Below are positions 1-9,022 of a DNA stretch of 44,616 nt, piece by piece (the first letter of the stretch is position 1; every line of letters begins with the position of its first letter). The position numbers and the translations under genes were made by a program. Under the pieces are notes generated by a model that saw only the letters and a list, made by a program, of their open reading frames with translations, was not told the DNA's origin and did not search any database. The stretch is from assembly GCA_905478325.1 (NCBI GenBank), contig CAJQIB010000050.1:1-44616 (forward strand). Direction: 5' to 3'. This stretch comes from an uncultured Flavobacteriales bacterium. GTDB taxonomy: Bacteria > Bacteroidota > Bacteroidia > Flavobacteriales_D > Sanyastnellaceae.

Positions 1-751
1 TGCTGATGCAGGCTACGATTGTGACGGAGTCTGTCTTGCTGATGCGGACGGCGACGGCGTGTGTGACGAATTCGAAGTCACAGGTTGTCAGGATGCCATA
101 GCGTGCAACTTCAATGCAGATGCTACAGACGAAGACGGTTCTTGTACGTATGCTGATGCTGGCTACGATTGTGACGGCGTTTGCTTGAACGATGCTGATA
201 GCGACGGCATCTGTGACGAATTCGAAGTCGCAGGTTGCCAGGATGCTATAGCGTGTAACTACAACGCTGATGCTACAGACGAGGACGGTTCTTGTATCTA
301 TGCAGATGCAGGGTATGACTGCGACGGTGTTTGTCTTGCTGATGCGGACGAAGACGGCGTGTGTGACGAATTCGAAGTCGCAGGTTGTCAGGATGCTGCA
401 GCGTGCAACTACAACGCGGATGCTACAGACGAAGACGGTTCTTGCACGTTTGCTGACGCTGGCTATGACTGTGACGGCGTTTGCCTAGCAGACATGGATG
501 CTGACGGTGTGTGTGACGAATTCGAAGTCGCTGGCTGTCAAGATGCTGAAGCATGTAACTACGATGTCAATGCTACCGATGAAGACGGATCTTGTTTCTA
601 TGCTGCTGAAGGCTATGACTGTGAGGGCATCTGCCTGACAGATATGGACGGCGATGGCGTTTGTGACGAGTTCGAAGTGTACGGTTGTATCTACAGCCAG
701 GCTTCCAATTATAACATGATGGCTACCGACGATGACGGAAGCTGTGTGTTT
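1..751 (+). repeat. 150-bp in-frame tandem repeat array
   Basis: The sequence TGTGACGAATTCGAAGT or a close variant recurs at 62, 212, 362, 512 and 662, exactly 150 bp apart, which is 50 codons. The array starts before the window and decays after about 700. By eye, units one step apart differ more in the linker than units two steps apart (the GCTGATGCGGAC linker occurs at about 40 and 340), hinting at duplication of a two-unit block. Confidence 0.9.
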
Positions 752-1264
752 GCGGGTTGCTTGGATGATGATTTCAATAACTACAACTACTATGCAAACG
801 CGTCCGATGACAATTGCAACTCAGCACCAATAAGCGCTGACTTCAATGGAGACGGCGTAGTACAGAATCAAGATTTGCTTGACTTCCTATTGGCCTATGG
901 CCAGTATGGACCTGAGTGGGGAGGTGTTGAGTGGATTCAGAATGCGTGTAACATTGTTGCAACGCCTCTGGAAGATCTCTATACGCCAGCAGACTACTGC
1001 GCCATGATGGAGGCACCGGTTCTTTGTGAAGACATGGGTTGTACCTATCCAACAGCAAGCAACTACGATGCGGAAGCAACAGTGGATGCCGGAGATTGTG
1101 TTTGGACAGGGTGTACCGATGGCGATGCCTTGAACTACAACTCAATCGCCAATTTGGACGATGACTCTTGTAACTACCAGGTATGTCCTGACTTCAACGG
1201 AGACGGTGAAGTACAAGCGCAAGATCTATTGGACTTCTTGCTCGCTTGGGGCACGACGTACTAA
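1..1264 (+). CDS. Secreted Cys-rich tandem-repeat protein with two dockerin-like motifs (5' partial)
   Basis: The reading frame is open from the left edge (first full codon at base 2), so the true start and any signal peptide lie outside the window; 420 residues are visible. The first ~230 residues are 50-residue repeats, each with six Cys and acidic D-x-D-x-DG loops that resemble EF-hand or thrombospondin-3 calcium loops. Two diverged modules of the GC-x-x-x-x-A-x-NY type follow. Two dockerin-like calcium loops (DFNGDG then QDLLDFLLA) lie near residues 280-300 and 397-417, the second one ending the protein. There is no obvious type IX secretion C-terminal domain after it. The family is common in marine Bacteroidota as cell-surface or secreted protein; binding partner and function are unknown. 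The acidic Cys-rich composition suggests an extracellular, disulfide-bonded, Ca-binding stalk (inference). A strong terminator follows. Confidence 0.85.
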   Translation, partial: ADAGYDCDGVCLADADGDGVCDEFEVTGCQDAIACNFNADATDEDGSCTYADAGYDCDGVCLNDADSDGICDEFEVAGCQDAIACNYNADATDEDGSCIYADAGYDCDGVCLADADEDGVCDEFEVAGCQDAAACNYNADATDEDGSCTFADAGYDCDGVCLADMDADGVCDEFEVAGCQDAEACNYDVNATDEDGSCFYAAEGYDCEGICLTDMDGDGVCDEFEVYGCIYSQASNYNMMATDDDGSCVFAGCLDDDFNNYNYYANASDDNCNSAPISADFNGDGVVQNQDLLDFLLAYGQYGPEWGGVEWIQNACNIVATPLEDLYTPADYCAMMEAPVLCEDMGCTYPTASNYDAEATVDAGDCVWTGCTDGDALNYNSIANLDDDSCNYQVCPDFNGDGEVQAQDLLDFLLAWGTTY

Positions 1265-1293
1265 ACAGAATAGCTGAATTTGATTCTATAGAG

Positions 1294-1323
1294 CAGGCCG
1301 CTTTCTTTCGGGAAAGCGGCCTG
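1294..1323 (+). terminator. Rho-independent terminator of the repeat-protein gene
   Basis: Arms CAGGCCGCTTTC (1294-1305) and GAAAGCGGCCTG (1312-1323) pair perfectly over 12 bp with a 6-nt loop and are followed by TTTCTTTT. It begins 29 bp after the stop codon at 1264. Confidence 0.92.
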
Positions 1324-1352
1324 TTTCTTTTGGTAGCCGGTGGGTGTGCGCT

Positions 1353-1360
1353 TAGTTTTG
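1353..1360 (+). promoter_or_regulatory. Bacteroidota -7 box TAGTTTTG
   Basis: This is an exact match to the Bacteroidota consensus TAnnTTTG. It ends 4 nt before the ATG at 1365, the same spacing seen at several other genes here. A TTTTG at 1328-1332 lies about 20 bp upstream and could serve as the -33 element, although it overlaps the terminator tail. Confidence 0.6.
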
Positions 1361-1364
1361 CTGC

Positions 1365-2600
1365 ATGATATCCAACTGTAAATCCATCTGCATGAAATCC
1401 GGTCAAACACTTATTCTCTTAGCCACCGTTGCCTTTTTGAATCAATCGATTGCACAAGATTATCTGCATCAAGTGGTCGTCTTCAGTGAGGGCTGGTCCA
1501 ATTGGCAAACAGGTGAAGTGATGGAGCCAGCAACCTTGGGTGTATATGATCCCGGTTTGCAAACGTTTGTCGTTCAGGATACGCTCGAGGATGCCGGATT
1601 TGTATCGGATGCCGTGATTTATGAATCCAGTATTTACGTTGCCGCAGACGGCCAAGTCTTGCGCTATGATTTGAACTCATTTGATTTGATGGCTTCTGCT
1701 CCGGTAATCGGTGTTCGTCAACTGGCCATTCTTGATGGATTGATTTACCTCACACGAGGAGATGTCGATGCCGCTGGTATGAATCTGGAATTGGATTCTT
1801 ATCTCATGTGGTTGGATTTGGAAACGTTGGATCCCGTTGGTGAACTGACGGTTTCGTCTGGTCCTGGATATGCAACGGAGGGATTGGTTGTCCACGATGA
1901 AAAGCTTTACATCGGCGTCAACAATGCGTTTGATTGGGGCAACGAAGTCGGTTTTATGGGGCAGTACGATCCCATCACCGACGAGTATGTTGAATGGGAT
2001 TTGGGGATGGAAGGAAAAAACCCCATTCACTTGTTTGCACAGAATGACCAGATTGTTTCTGTGAACAACCGTGACTATGCATCAACTTCTTTGAGTTGGA
2101 AGATGATTGGAGACGAAACCGCTACGACCCATGTCGTTGCCGAAACCAATGCGGGTTGTCTCGCAGCTGTGATGACATCGGACGGACAACTGCGTTACCA
2201 AGTTTCTGGAGAAGCTGCTATTCGACAAGCGAACCAAGCGGATTTGATGTCTTCAACGGTTTGGTTGGACAACGTGCCGGAATACTATGGAATGGTCATT
2301 GACCCGGTATCGGGTGATCTATACGGGGCTGTAACGGACTATAGCACGTTTGGATACGTGGAAATCAGAACTGAAAATGGGGAGCTCACCGGGCAATTTG
2401 ATTGCGGTGTAAGTCCTGGTGTGATTTGCATGGACGTGCGCTCTTTGGTTTCGGCGTGTGGCCTGCCTTCACCATTGCAAAAGAAACCGTCCCAATGGAC
2501 CTTTGACGCCCTTGGTCGGCAGATTCTTGGGGTTTCCTCAGGTTACCGCTTTGAAGTCGATGAGCATGGCCGCAAGCGCGTCATCATTTTAAACCAGTAG
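1365..2600 (+). CDS. Secreted beta-propeller-like protein of unknown function
   Basis: The 411-residue product begins with a signal peptide: a hydrophobic stretch near residues 14-27 ending in SIAQ. The body has recurring short strands with Y-D-x-x-L/T turns (for example VLRYDLNSF, LMWLDLETL, GQYDPIT), the look of a WD/YncE-type beta-propeller, but I recognise no named family. The C-terminus (FDALGRQILGVSSGY, then RKRVIILNQ) resembles short type IX secretion sorting domains with the DxxGR pattern; this is suggestive only. The start at 1365 is preferred because a TAGTTTTG box sits 4 nt upstream, as at paaE and the Gfo/Idh gene. An ATG at 1392 would give a more classical signal peptide and remains possible. 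It is monocistronic, tail to tail with the UbiA gene. Confidence 0.8.
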   Translation: MISNCKSICMKSGQTLILLATVAFLNQSIAQDYLHQVVVFSEGWSNWQTGEVMEPATLGVYDPGLQTFVVQDTLEDAGFVSDAVIYESSIYVAADGQVLRYDLNSFDLMASAPVIGVRQLAILDGLIYLTRGDVDAAGMNLELDSYLMWLDLETLDPVGELTVSSGPGYATEGLVVHDEKLYIGVNNAFDWGNEVGFMGQYDPITDEYVEWDLGMEGKNPIHLFAQNDQIVSVNNRDYASTSLSWKMIGDETATTHVVAETNAGCLAAVMTSDGQLRYQVSGEAAIRQANQADLMSSTVWLDNVPEYYGMVIDPVSGDLYGAVTDYSTFGYVEIRTENGELTGQFDCGVSPGVICMDVRSLVSACGLPSPLQKKPSQWTFDALGRQILGVSSGYRFEVDEHGRKRVIILNQ

Positions 2601-2606
2601 AAAATA

Positions 2607-3536
2607 TCACAAGCAGAGGTCGAGTAGAAAAACGATCCCACCGGACAAGGTGAGTTTTTGCCACGCACTGATGGAAATCAGCCGTCTTCGTAGAAGCTGG
2701 ATGTGAGTGCCTGCAAAGGGCAGTAGAAAGCATAAAACAATCCAACGAACCTCGAAGGCATAAGAAGCGAAGAAAGAGGTTGCGATCAAAGGAATCCAGA
2801 AAAGCCCGTGGGTCCAATCTAGCAGCCTCCAAGTGCGCTGGGCTCCCCACCTCACGGCAAGTGTGTCAAAACCTGTTAGGGCGTCTCCCTCGCGGTCCTG
2901 CAAGTCTTTGGTGACTTCTCTCAAGAACGTCAAAGCGGCACTGAGCGCAGCATAAATCATCAATGTAATGCCATCATTGCTGGAGAAGAAGGGATGGGAA
3001 TGGGCGTCCATGATTTCTCCAATGACTGCCCAAAAGGGCAACTGCCCAACGAGAAGTGCTATGACCACATTCCCTCTCAAAAACCGTCGCTTGAACCACG
3101 GACTATAGCCCCACAGCAAAGTAGCCATCACCACAGTCCAAACGAAAGGCCAGACACTGCGCTCGTCCCACGACATGACGGCACTCATGACAACGGCCAT
3201 CCCGGTCAGGAAGTGATGAAAGAACAGGGTTTTCCTGCGGCTAATGACCCGTCCGACCAAGGCCTTCTTGGGCTTGTTAATCGCATCTTCCTGGACGTCG
3301 AAGTAATCGTTGATCACATTGCCACCTGCAGCGAGTAGCATCATGATGCACATAGTGATCCAAAATGAAAAATCAGAAAGGGCTGGTACGTGATTCGGAG
3401 CAACCAACGCGCAACGAATGGCCCACATCGATCCGCCAATAATGAGCACATTCCAAGGCCGCGTGATGCGGATGAATGCCCATAAAGGAGTACTCGATAC
3501 AGATTTGGGAGTGGCGCTTTTAGCCATGGGTCGCAT
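2607..3536 (-). CDS. UbiA-family prenyltransferase
   Basis: This polytopic membrane protein (about 309 aa, 8-9 hydrophobic segments) carries both Asp-rich UbiA motifs: NDYFDVQEDAINKP near residues 76-89 and KDLQDREGD near residues 210-218. UbiA enzymes attach polyprenyl chains to aromatic or glycerol-phosphate acceptors. Bacteroidota homologues are often annotated as geranylgeranylglycerol-phosphate geranylgeranyltransferase, but the acceptor cannot be read from sequence. The start is ambiguous: ATG at 3536 is chosen, ATG at 3527 is equally plausible, and a TTG lies at 3539. The 5' end overlaps the 3' end of the asparaginase gene (stop at 3520), so the two are translationally linked. It is probably the last gene of an RND exporter-asparaginase-UbiA operon. 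Confidence 0.87.
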   Translation of the reverse strand: MRPMAKSATPKSVSSTPLWAFIRITRPWNVLIIGGSMWAIRCALVAPNHVPALSDFSFWITMCIMMLLAAGGNVINDYFDVQEDAINKPKKALVGRVISRRKTLFFHHFLTGMAVVMSAVMSWDERSVWPFVWTVVMATLLWGYSPWFKRRFLRGNVVIALLVGQLPFWAVIGEIMDAHSHPFFSSNDGITLMIYAALSAALTFLREVTKDLQDREGDALTGFDTLAVRWGAQRTWRLLDWTHGLFWIPLIATSFFASYAFEVRWIVLCFLLPFAGTHIQLLRRRLISISAWQKLTLSGGIVFLLDLCL

Positions 3537-4524
3537 CAATCAAAACAGCCTCTTCACCAATCGTATGCGCGTAATTGAAGCCACCATGAATGGCATGGCC
3601 TCCAATGGCTCCATTGCGGTCCATGGCGAGATAGCCGACTTGTAAATCCTCAGTGGGCATGCTGTTCATGATGCGATGCACAGCTTCTTCACAGGCCAAC
3701 TGAGGACTCAAGCCCTGGCGCATCAATTCCACGACCAAGAAGGATCCAACAGTCCGCATGACGGCTTCTCCCAATCCTGTAGCTGTAGCGCCTCCGAACT
3801 GACCATCCACAAACAATCCCGCTCCAATGATCGGACTGTCACCAACACGACCGTGCATTTTGTATGCGACTCCGCTCGTGGTGCATCCTCCGGCCAAACG
3901 TCCTTCGTGATCCAAGGCAAGCAACCCGATGGTGTCGTGGTTTTCCCGATTGATGACGGGAGCGTAGTCCGATTCAATACGCCACTTGTCCCACGCCTTT
4001 TGTGCTTTGGGAGTGAGGAGGTTGATCTGTGGGAAATCCAGTTCTTGCGCGTATTGTTCCGCACCTGCTCCCGATAGCATGACGTGCGGCGTGTCTTCCA
4101 TGACCCGTCGGGCTAACGAAAGAGGATGTTCAATGCCTTGAACAAAACAGACAGACCCGGCATTGCCCGTGTGGTCCATGATGCAGGCATCCAATGTCAC
4201 ATGCCCATCGCGGTCGGGCAATCCTCCCAAACCTACACTGAGTCCTTCTGCATCGGACTCTACGAGTCGCGCAGCCGCTTCAATCATGTCCAATGCATTG
4301 CCTCCCTGATTTTGAGCTTCCATGCCTGCTGCGTTGGCCAAAATGCCATGATTCCAAGTAGAAACCATGACCGGAGTGGAATTCGCGTTGGCGGAAAGTG
4401 TGGGGCCCTGAGGGGCAGCAAGATTGAGTTGATTTTCAAAGCGATTCCAGGCGAATCGGCCCAGTCCCAAAGCTCCGGCGATTTGGGCAGCTTCGTTTAG
4501 AAAGGTTCTTCTTGACTTCGTCAT
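3520..4524 (-). CDS. N4-(beta-N-acetylglucosaminyl)-L-asparaginase / isoaspartyl peptidase family Ntn-hydrolase
   Basis: This is a 334-residue member of the aspartylglucosaminidase/type-2 asparaginase family (peptidase T2). The autoprocessing site is visible as N-H-D-T-I-G with Thr198 as predicted nucleophile, followed by the conserved GGCTTSGVAYKMHGRVGDSP (residues ~217-236) and GATATGLGE. Family members cleave between Asp and Thr to give alpha and beta chains, then hydrolyse GlcNAc-Asn or isoaspartyl bonds. The N-terminus SRRTFLN followed by a weakly hydrophobic Ala/Gly-rich stretch looks like a Tat signal, implying export of the folded enzyme (inference). It lies 27 bp downstream of the RND exporter gene and overlaps the UbiA gene. 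Confidence 0.92.
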   Translation of the reverse strand: MTKSRRTFLNEAAQIAGALGLGRFAWNRFENQLNLAAPQGPTLSANANSTPVMVSTWNHGILANAAGMEAQNQGGNALDMIEAAARLVESDAEGLSVGLGGLPDRDGHVTLDACIMDHTGNAGSVCFVQGIEHPLSLARRVMEDTPHVMLSGAGAEQYAQELDFPQINLLTPKAQKAWDKWRIESDYAPVINRENHDTIGLLALDHEGRLAGGCTTSGVAYKMHGRVGDSPIIGAGLFVDGQFGGATATGLGEAVMRTVGSFLVVELMRQGLSPQLACEEAVHRIMNSMPTEDLQVGYLAMDRNGAIGGHAIHGGFNYAHTIGEEAVLIDATHG

Positions 4525-4551
4525 GGTGTCAAGTTCGTCAAAATATGGGAG

Positions 4552-6828
4552 TTATACCTCCTTCTTCTTCCAGGAAAAGAGTCGTAAAATCAACCAAGGG
4601 AGCAGCAACAGGTCTGCGAGTACAGCGAACAACAGTGTGAGGGAGATCAATACACCAATGTAGAAGGTCCCAAGAAAGTGACTGAGGCCGAGGGTAATGA
4701 ATCCACCGCACAGGATGATGCTGGTAATGATGATCGCTTTTCCAGTCCCGATGAACGTTCGTTTGATGGCATAGGGTAGAGTTCTTCCTTGGGACAACTG
4801 GATTCTGAGCTTGCTCATAAAATGAATGGTGTCGTCGACAGCGATACCAAATGCAATGGTGTAAATGATACTGGTCGATAATTTCAAATCAATATCAAAC
4901 CATCCCATGATGCCTGCAATGAGCAATAGAGGAATGAAGTTGGGGATCAACGTAATCACGACCATGCGCAAACTTCGGAACATCAATCCTGCAATCAGCG
5001 CCACCACTAGGAACGCAATGGACAGCCCTTTAAGCATGTCTTTGGCCAACGAAGCGATGTTGAGGTCGATCAGCTGAGCGGTTCCTGTCAAGCGCAATTC
5101 CAGAGGTGAATCCGGATGGTTTTGTGCAAACCATTGCAACAACGCTTCGTTTTTGCCTCGAAAGACCTGAGCACCCAAATCGCTGACTTTGCCATTGATC
5201 CGGAGCAGTTTGTCTTCAGGGTGGACAACGAGAGCCAACAGCTTGTCCGCACCGAAGCGATTCAAGTTCTTGATCATGGCTTGCAAGTCTTCTTGGCTGG
5301 AAGGCAAGCGGTGAAATTGCGCTTGGTCACCGTTGGACCAGCGATTCACTTGTGAGAATATTTCTGCAGAACTGATCAACGACCCCACGCCATAATCGTC
5401 TTTTAAATAGGCTCCTATTGCTTCAATGTCTTGTTGAATTTCAAGGTCATAAACACTATGGTTGTCAGTTATTTCAATAGCTAATTCGAATGGTCGTACT
5501 CCAGCAAACTCACTTTCAAAGAATTTGAATTCTTGAAGGAACGGGTCGTCCTCAGCCAAGTCCTCGAGGAGCACATTGTCAACTTGCATTTTTGATGTGC
5601 CCCAGGCAGCAAGTCCAATCACGACAAGCGTGCCGGCAAAGATCCAACGCCCTCGTTGAAGGACTTTTCGAAATTGGCGATGGAGCACCTGGTTCCAAAA
5701 GAGCCCATACCCATCGCGACGAACACGTGGAGCGGGGAGGAGCACCATGACGGAGGGCAGGAGAGTATAGGCAAGGACGTAAGCAAGACCAACACCAGCG
5801 GCAGAATACAGTCCGAAGTCTCGAATGGGTGCAACGGATGAGGTGGTGAGGGTTAGAAACCCAACGGCTGTCGTTAGTGTCGTTAAGAACGTAGCCAATC
5901 CGACTTCTTTGAATGCACGCCTGATGGCGGTTTCTTTCGAGGCGAGATTGCGCAATTCTTCATAATACCGTGAGAGAATGTGAACGACGTCACTCATGCC
6001 GACTACGAAAATGATCGTGGGAAGGACGATCGTCATGACATCAATGGCTTTGCCGGTCAATTCCATGAGGCCCAATGTCCAGAGACCACTGAGTAAGACG
6101 ACGGCCAGAGGGACTAAAATCCCCCAAAGGGACTGGAATGCAAACCACAAAAAGAGTACAATGAGAATCATGCCGAGACTAACGAACAACACGACTTCTC
6201 GTTGCATCACATCGACATAGTATTTCTGAGCGGCAGCGCGCCCTGCGATGTGCATGCCATCAAAGCGATACCGCCCCGTCACTTCATAAACGGAATGCGC
6301 CAGGGAGTCGCAACCTTCCTTGGAGAGCATCTGCTGATGAAGTACCTGAACCGTCAGCGCTTGACCACTGGGAGCGATGAGATTCCCGATGTACGTTCCG
6401 TCAAGGTGCAATTTTGCTGAATCTAGTTGCAGTTTTTGAAGAGCCGTTTGTTCTGTTCCTTGCCACCTCAATAAAGGCTTTCGCACAGTGGTAATCCCAA
6501 ATCGAATGGGTTCTTCGATACGCGTTGGGGATAGCACGGCATCAACATGTGGTATTTGCAGCAGCTCTTCGACCAGCTGATCGACTTCGCCTAAAAAGTC
6601 TTGCTGGTAGATTCCGGCGTCATTTTCAACTCCGATTAAAATGAAATCGTTGTCCGTCTCAAAATGATCTCTGAAGCTCAGGTAGTAGGCCGTTTCGGGG
6701 TCATCCTGTGGAAAAAAACTCTCAAAATCATAATCAAAGCCGATGTTGCTCACCCGCCAGAGTAAGAAGAGAGAACAAAGGGAAATCGCGAACAATACTC
6801 GCCGCGACCACGTTTGCCATTGAGTCAT
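4552..6828 (-). CDS. RND/MMPL-superfamily exporter
   Basis: The 758-residue protein has the duplicated RND layout: TM1 near residues 10-25, a large periplasmic loop, a five-helix bundle at about 215-370, TM7 near 395-410, a second loop, and a final bundle at about 610-745. The TM4/TM10 motifs VVGMSDVVHI and GIAVDDTIHF carry the charged residues typical of proton-coupled MMPL/SSD transporters. Homologues export lipids or hydrophobic compounds; the substrate here is unknown. ATG at 6828 is preferred because it yields a normal short cytoplasmic N-terminus; a GTG at 6849 would add seven residues. It is the first gene of a minus-strand group with the asparaginase and UbiA genes, which may hint at an envelope lipid substrate (inference). 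Confidence 0.9.
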   Translation of the reverse strand: MTQWQTWSRRVLFAISLCSLFLLWRVSNIGFDYDFESFFPQDDPETAYYLSFRDHFETDNDFILIGVENDAGIYQQDFLGEVDQLVEELLQIPHVDAVLSPTRIEEPIRFGITTVRKPLLRWQGTEQTALQKLQLDSAKLHLDGTYIGNLIAPSGQALTVQVLHQQMLSKEGCDSLAHSVYEVTGRYRFDGMHIAGRAAAQKYYVDVMQREVVLFVSLGMILIVLFLWFAFQSLWGILVPLAVVLLSGLWTLGLMELTGKAIDVMTIVLPTIIFVVGMSDVVHILSRYYEELRNLASKETAIRRAFKEVGLATFLTTLTTAVGFLTLTTSSVAPIRDFGLYSAAGVGLAYVLAYTLLPSVMVLLPAPRVRRDGYGLFWNQVLHRQFRKVLQRGRWIFAGTLVVIGLAAWGTSKMQVDNVLLEDLAEDDPFLQEFKFFESEFAGVRPFELAIEITDNHSVYDLEIQQDIEAIGAYLKDDYGVGSLISSAEIFSQVNRWSNGDQAQFHRLPSSQEDLQAMIKNLNRFGADKLLALVVHPEDKLLRINGKVSDLGAQVFRGKNEALLQWFAQNHPDSPLELRLTGTAQLIDLNIASLAKDMLKGLSIAFLVVALIAGLMFRSLRMVVITLIPNFIPLLLIAGIMGWFDIDLKLSTSIIYTIAFGIAVDDTIHFMSKLRIQLSQGRTLPYAIKRTFIGTGKAIIITSIILCGGFITLGLSHFLGTFYIGVLISLTLLFAVLADLLLLPWLILRLFSWKKKEV

Positions 6829-6910
6829 GGATGAAGAATCTTGTTTCACGTACTGCGGGTTCTCGGTTTACAGAGGGCTAACAACTAACGTCACAATCAG
6901 TTCAAATAAA

Positions 6911-6943
6911 AAAGCCCCCAATCTCAGACGAGACGGGGGCTTT
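6911..6943 (-). terminator. Rho-independent terminator of dnaK
   Basis: AAAGCCCCC (6911-6919) pairs with GGGGGCTTT (6935-6943), with an inner TCTC/GAGA extension. Read on the minus strand the hairpin is followed by TTTTTTATTT, so it terminates dnaK, whose stop codon is at 6961. It stands between dnaK and the RND gene and separates the two units. Confidence 0.92.
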
Positions 6944-6960
6944 GTTGTCAGTTGTCGACG

Positions 6961-8859
6961 TTATTTCACTTCTTCGAAATCCACATCGGTAACTTCTGCA
7001 TCTGCATTCTCAGTCGGCTGTCCTTCTCCGCTATCTGGAGCTGCCGCTGCACCTTCTTGATCAGCGTACATCTCTTGGCTCGCATCTTGGAATGCAGCGT
7101 TGAGTTGTTCGATACCTGCTTTGCATCCGTCCACATCCTGTGCTGTATGCGCAGCTTTCAACGATTCAAGGGCTGCATCAATTGGCGCACGCTTTCCTTC
7201 GGAAATTTTCTCGCCGAATTCCGTGAGTTGCTTCTCAGTCTGGAACACCAAAGAGTCTGCCTGATTGAATGTTTCGATGCGTTCTTTCGCAGCTTGATCC
7301 GCCTCGGCATTTGCTTCAGCTTCCTGCTTCATGCGGGTTACATCTTCTTCAGACAATCCACTAGAGGCTTCAATGCGAATATTTTGTTCTTTCCCAGTCG
7401 CTTTGTCTTTCGCGCTGACCTGGATGATGCCATTGGCATCGATGTCAAACGTGACTTCAATCTGAGGAACACCACGCTGTGCTGGTGGGATGTCGCTGAG
7501 CTGGAATCGGCCAATCGTTCGATTGTCATTGGCCATCGAGCGCTCGCCTTGCAAAACATGGATCTCAACGCTAGGCTGGTTATCCGACGCGGTGCTAAAC
7601 GTTTCCGACTTCTTTGTTGGAATCGTGGTGTTGGCGTCGATTAATTTGGTCATGACACCTCCCATGGTCTCAATCCCCAATGAAAGAGGGGTAACGTCCA
7701 ACAACAAGACATCCTTCACATCTCCAGAAAGAACGCCGCCTTGAATTGCTGCTCCGATGGCAACAACTTCGTCGGGGTTAACTCCTTTTGAAGGCTCCTT
7801 ACCGAAGTATGCTTTTACGGCATCTTGCACTGCTGGCATACGGGTAGATCCACCAACTAAGATGACCTCATCAATGTCAGACTTCTCCAAACCTGCAGCT
7901 TTCAATGCAGAAGCGCAAGGCTCAATGGTGCGTTTCACCAAGCTGTCCGCGAGCTGCTCAAATTTTGAGCGAGACAATGACCGGACCAAGTGCTTTGGAA
8001 CACCATCAACGGGCATGATGTAAGGAAGGTTGATCTCAGATGAAGACGTGCTTGATAATTCAATCTTCGCTTTTTCTGCAGCATCCTTCAGGCGTTGCAA
8101 TGACATCGGATCTTTCGAAAGGTCGATTCCGCCATTTTCATCTTTGAATTCGGCAACCAACCAATCGATGATGACTTGGTCGAAGTCGTCTCCACCCAAG
8201 TGTGTGTCACCATCTGTAGAAAGAACCTCAAAGACTCCGTCTCCGAGCTCGAGAATAGAAACGTCGTGCGTTCCTCCACCCAAGTCAAAAACAACGATTT
8301 TCTGATCGATGGACTTTTTGTCCATGCCGTAAGCAAGCGCTGCCGCTGTTGGCTCGTTGATAATCCGCTTGACCTCAAGACCCGCAATTTCTCCAGCCTC
8401 TTTAGTGGCTTGACGCTGTGCATCATTGAAATAAGCAGGGACGGTAATCACGGCTCCAGTGACTTCAGTACCTAGATAGTCTTCCGCAGTTTTTTTCATT
8501 TTCTGCAGCGTCATTGCGCTAATCTCCTGTGGCGTGTAAAATCGGTCGTCGATTTTCACACGTGGGGTGTTGTTCTCTCCCTTGACCACTTCATAAGGAA
8601 CACGTGAGCGTTCCTGTTTCACCTCATCAAATGAGTTGCCCATGAACCGCTTAATACTGAAGATGGTCTTCGTTGGGTTCGTGATAGCTTGACGTTTTGC
8701 CGGCTCTCCTACCTTGCGCTCACCTCCTTCGATGAAGGCAATGATAGAAGGTGTTGTTCGCTTTCCTTCTGAGTTGGTGATGACAACCGGCTCGTTGCCT
8801 TCCATAACAGCCACGCAGCTGTTCGTGGTCCCCAAGTCAATTCCAATGATTTTGCTCAT
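6961..8859 (-). CDS. dnaK: Chaperone protein DnaK (Hsp70)
   Basis: The 632-residue protein is a canonical bacterial Hsp70. It has an N-terminal ATPase domain ([13 protein letters not shown] near residue 5; the phosphate-2 loop [14 protein letters not shown]; the adenosine motif [14 protein letters not shown]), a substrate-binding domain ([14 protein letters not shown], then VLQGER) and a helical lid ending in DVDFEEVK. The ATG at 8859 is chosen because the protein begins [10 protein letters not shown] as in all DnaK; the in-frame extension upstream to 8943 has no homology to DnaK and is intergenic. It folds nascent and heat-damaged proteins with DnaJ and GrpE, whose genes are not in this window. 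No CIRCE element (TTAGCACTC inverted repeat) lies upstream, so HrcA control is not supported. Confidence 0.98.
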   Translation of the reverse strand: MSKIIGIDLGTTNSCVAVMEGNEPVVITNSEGKRTTPSIIAFIEGGERKVGEPAKRQAITNPTKTIFSIKRFMGNSFDEVKQERSRVPYEVVKGENNTPRVKIDDRFYTPQEISAMTLQKMKKTAEDYLGTEVTGAVITVPAYFNDAQRQATKEAGEIAGLEVKRIINEPTAAALAYGMDKKSIDQKIVVFDLGGGTHDVSILELGDGVFEVLSTDGDTHLGGDDFDQVIIDWLVAEFKDENGGIDLSKDPMSLQRLKDAAEKAKIELSSTSSSEINLPYIMPVDGVPKHLVRSLSRSKFEQLADSLVKRTIEPCASALKAAGLEKSDIDEVILVGGSTRMPAVQDAVKAYFGKEPSKGVNPDEVVAIGAAIQGGVLSGDVKDVLLLDVTPLSLGIETMGGVMTKLIDANTTIPTKKSETFSTASDNQPSVEIHVLQGERSMANDNRTIGRFQLSDIPPAQRGVPQIEVTFDIDANGIIQVSAKDKATGKEQNIRIEASSGLSEEDVTRMKQEAEANAEADQAAKERIETFNQADSLVFQTEKQLTEFGEKISEGKRAPIDAALESLKAAHTAQDVDGCKAGIEQLNAAFQDASQEMYADQEGAAAAPDSGEGQPTENADAEVTDVDFEEVK

Positions 8860-8968
8860 AGTGTTCAGATTCCGTTTGCAATGATTTGACCTTCTCTTGT
8901 CAAGGAGTGTGCCGCAATCGGAAATGGGTTTGATGGCTGTCAAGTGTGGCAGAAGCCAATCGCGTGAA

Positions 8969-8989
8969 CTGACAAAAAGGCCTTGTCAG
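8969..8989. promoter_or_regulatory. Inverted repeat upstream of dnaK (possible operator)
   Basis: CTGACAA (8969-8975) and TTGTCAG (8983-8989) form perfect 7-bp arms around a 7-bp spacer, in the 163-bp gap between the BtuF-like gene and dnaK. Related TTGACA/TGTCAG words recur in the same gap (about 8898, 8938 and 9019). There is no T-run on either strand, so it is not a convincing terminator. Confidence 0.35.
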
Positions 8990-9022
8990 ATCCGAAATCA
9001 GCCTGTTTTGACCGACATCGTG

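Noticed and set aside
843-1145. 100-codon minus-strand frame within the first gene
   Set aside because: Antisense of the repeat-protein gene; His/Leu-rich with no domain or promoter.
6952-7644. 230-codon open frame antisense to the 3' part of dnaK
   Set aside because: It mirrors dnaK codons, is dominated by Cys/Phe/Leu/Arg without domain, and overlaps a certain gene and its terminator side.
8860-9022. CIRCE/HrcA operator for dnaK
   Set aside because: No TTAGCACTC-N9-GAGTGCTAA or near match; only a different inverted repeat is present.
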